Below are positions 5,121-6,189 of a stretch of DNA of 6,189 nucleotides, in pieces. The stretch spans positions 1 to 6,189 of the forward strand of contig DAOWMX010000138.1 of the NCBI GenBank assembly GCA_030642885.1. Reading direction: 5' to 3'. The DNA is from Anaerolineales bacterium. Its GTDB lineage: Bacteria > Chloroflexota > Anaerolineae > Anaerolineales > E44-bin32. The notes under the pieces were generated by a model. The model had not been told where the DNA came from, did not search any database, and worked only from the letters and a program-made list of their open reading frames with translations. A program made the translations under genes and the position numbers. The first letter of the stretch is position 1. Each line of letters opens with the position of its first letter.

Positions 5121-5945
5121 ATGCCTGAACTGCCAGAAGTCGAAACGATTGCGAAAAACCTTCGTGAGGGGAACGGCTCGCCGCCGGTCCCTGGTCGGCG
5201 CATTGTCAGCTTCTCCACAGACTGGCCGCGGCACGTCGAACACCCCTCCCTGCGGTCCTTCAATAGACGGATAAAAGACCGAGAAATCGTCGACGTGAAG
5301 CGACGAGGCAAGTACCTTGTTTTTCCACTCGACCGCGAAACACTCCTGATCCACCTGCGCATGAGCGGCGATCTACGCCTGGCACCCACCCAGGACCCGA
5401 AAGACCGTTTCGATCACACATTTTTCAACCTGGATAACGGCTGGGACCTGCGTTTCAGCGACGCCAGAAAATTCGGTCGTGTTAGCCTCTACGTGGATCC
5501 CGAAGTGGTCTTGGGGCGATTAGGACCTGAACCCCTAGCGCCAAACTTTTCACATGAACAACTCGTGAATATGCTCCATGCAAGAAAACGCTCACTGAAA
5601 CCTCTCCTTCTGGATCAATCTTTCCTGGCTGGGATGGGAAACATCTACACGGATGAGGCCTTACATCAAGCCGGTCTTCACCCGCTCAGGAGAAGCGACA
5701 GCCTTTCAAAAGCCGAGGTCAAACGACTCTGGAGGAGCATTCGTGAGTCGCTCGAGATGGGCATACACTACAATGGCGCCAGCATCGACTGGGTCTTTCG
5801 TGGGGGTGACTTCCAACACCATTTTCGTGTATATAAACAAGAAGGGGAACCCTGTCTTGATTGCGGCACGCAAATCCAGCGCACAGTCGTTGGTGGACGC
5901 GGCACGCATTTCTGTCCGTATTGTCAGCCGGAGGATCAACCATGA
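5121..5945 (+). CDS. mutM: Formamidopyrimidine-DNA glycosylase (8-oxoguanine repair)
   Basis: A bifunctional glycosylase/AP lyase that removes 8-oxoguanine and ring-opened purines from DNA in base-excision repair. The protein (274 residues) begins MPELPEVET: Pro2 becomes the N-terminal catalytic nucleophile after Met removal, with Glu3 as the general acid. For this reason the second ATG (5121) is chosen over the adjacent ATG at 5118. Conserved Lys64 is in RRGKYLVF; HLRMSGDLRL, FSDARKFGR and MGNIYTDEALHQAGLHP follow. The C-terminal zinc finger has CLDC-x16-CPYC, with the DNA-contacting Arg in VGGRGTHF. All key residues are intact and the length is normal. The stop codon overlaps the next gene's ATG by four bases. 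Confidence 0.96.
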   Translation: MPELPEVETIAKNLREGNGSPPVPGRRIVSFSTDWPRHVEHPSLRSFNRRIKDREIVDVKRRGKYLVFPLDRETLLIHLRMSGDLRLAPTQDPKDRFDHTFFNLDNGWDLRFSDARKFGRVSLYVDPEVVLGRLGPEPLAPNFSHEQLVNMLHARKRSLKPLLLDQSFLAGMGNIYTDEALHQAGLHPLRRSDSLSKAEVKRLWRSIRESLEMGIHYNGASIDWVFRGGDFQHHFRVYKQEGEPCLDCGTQIQRTVVGGRGTHFCPYCQPEDQP

Positions 5946-6189
5946 ACAGCCAATTAATGATCGGAGTTCTATTAATCGCCGCTGGTATTCTTTTAGCGGT
6001 CGTGGCCTATTGGGTAATCTCAGGCGGCGGATCAGACAAAGAGCCGGAATCCGCGGACGAGGCAAAGGATGGCGAGGATCCCGCAGCAGCAGCGATCGGA
6101 ACGGATGTTCCCGCTCCTTTATTGTTGGACAACGAAGATTTCTCCGACGACATCCCTGATATGCCGGATGATGTTCAAGCGTCAACCGA
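5942..6189 (+). CDS. Partial gene: single-pass membrane protein with acidic tail, function unknown
   Basis: The frame is open from ATG 5942 to the window edge (82 codons plus two bases), so the C-terminus is missing. It starts MNSQLMIGVLLIAAGILLAV; residues about 5-27 form a membrane helix. A glycine-rich turn and a strongly acidic, Ala/Pro-rich stretch follow (SGGGSDKEPESADEAKDGED by position, later DDIPDMPDD). It is not a lipoprotein (no lipobox Cys) and I do not recognise the family. The low-complexity acidic region looks like a linker to a domain beyond the edge. GGAGG (5930-5934) lies seven bases upstream within the fpg 3' end. The ATGA overlap with fpg indicates co-translation, though a repair link need not follow. 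Confidence 0.75.
   Translation, partial: MNSQLMIGVLLIAAGILLAVVAYWVISGGGSDKEPESADEAKDGEDPAAAAIGTDVPAPLLLDNEDFSDDIPDMPDDVQAST

Noticed and set aside
5706..6185. Long minus-strand frame (159 codons) and plus-strand frame 5653-6159 over the end of fpg
   Set aside because: Arg/Pro/Ser-rich translations typical of shadow frames; the region is explained by the fpg zinc finger and the overlapping membrane-protein gene.

Overview
The window is a compact bacterial chromosome segment from an organism with mixed, moderately GC-rich base composition. Spacers are short, promoters look sigma70-like, and there are several ATGA-type gene overlaps. The gene set (a membrane-anchored DsbA-like protein, a lone ComEA, a PduO-type cobalamin adenosyltransferase, DUF554, DUF3179, MazEF and Fpg) would suit a free-living member of Chloroflexota or a related phylum. 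That placement is an inference from gene content and style; no rRNA or taxonomic marker is present.

Layout. Positions 1-220 are a non-coding leader with potential RNA structure in front of a membrane-anchored thioredoxin-fold gene (221-913), which ends at a strong intrinsic terminator (939-974). Two minus-strand genes follow: a DUF554 membrane protein (1046-1777) and, upstream of it in the same operon with a 4-base overlap, an ATP:corrinoid adenosyltransferase (1774-2328). The adenosyltransferase is divergent from comEA (2405-2980), and their promoters lie within about 45 bases of each other. Next is a two-part reading frame for a DUF3179 membrane protein (3118-4278), then a MazE/MazF-type toxin-antitoxin pair (4440-5005) with a palindromic operator on its promoter. 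The window ends with formamidopyrimidine-DNA glycosylase (5121-5945) and a 4-base-overlapping acidic membrane protein that runs off the end.

The main discovery is in the DUF3179 gene. An in-frame TGA (3547-3549) sits exactly where this family has the first Cys of its conserved CxxC motif, giving UxxC. The frame stays open for 242 more sense codons with all DUF3179 hallmarks. Twenty bases after the TGA there is a perfect 7-bp hairpin with a 5-base CGUGU loop, which fits the known bacterial SECIS model. TGA is used as an ordinary stop by neighbouring genes, so the genetic code is not reassigned. The best reading is one 386-residue selenoprotein with Sec144, not two genes or a pseudogene. I do not recall a described Sec-containing DUF3179 protein.

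Other points worth attention: two genes (the adenosyltransferase and fpg) have a perfect TATAAT only 5-9 bases before their start codons, suggesting leaderless mRNAs. A pair of GCAA-N2-TTGC dyads, mutually inverted, precedes fpg. The mazEF operator is a perfect 10+1+10 palindrome enclosing the -10 box.
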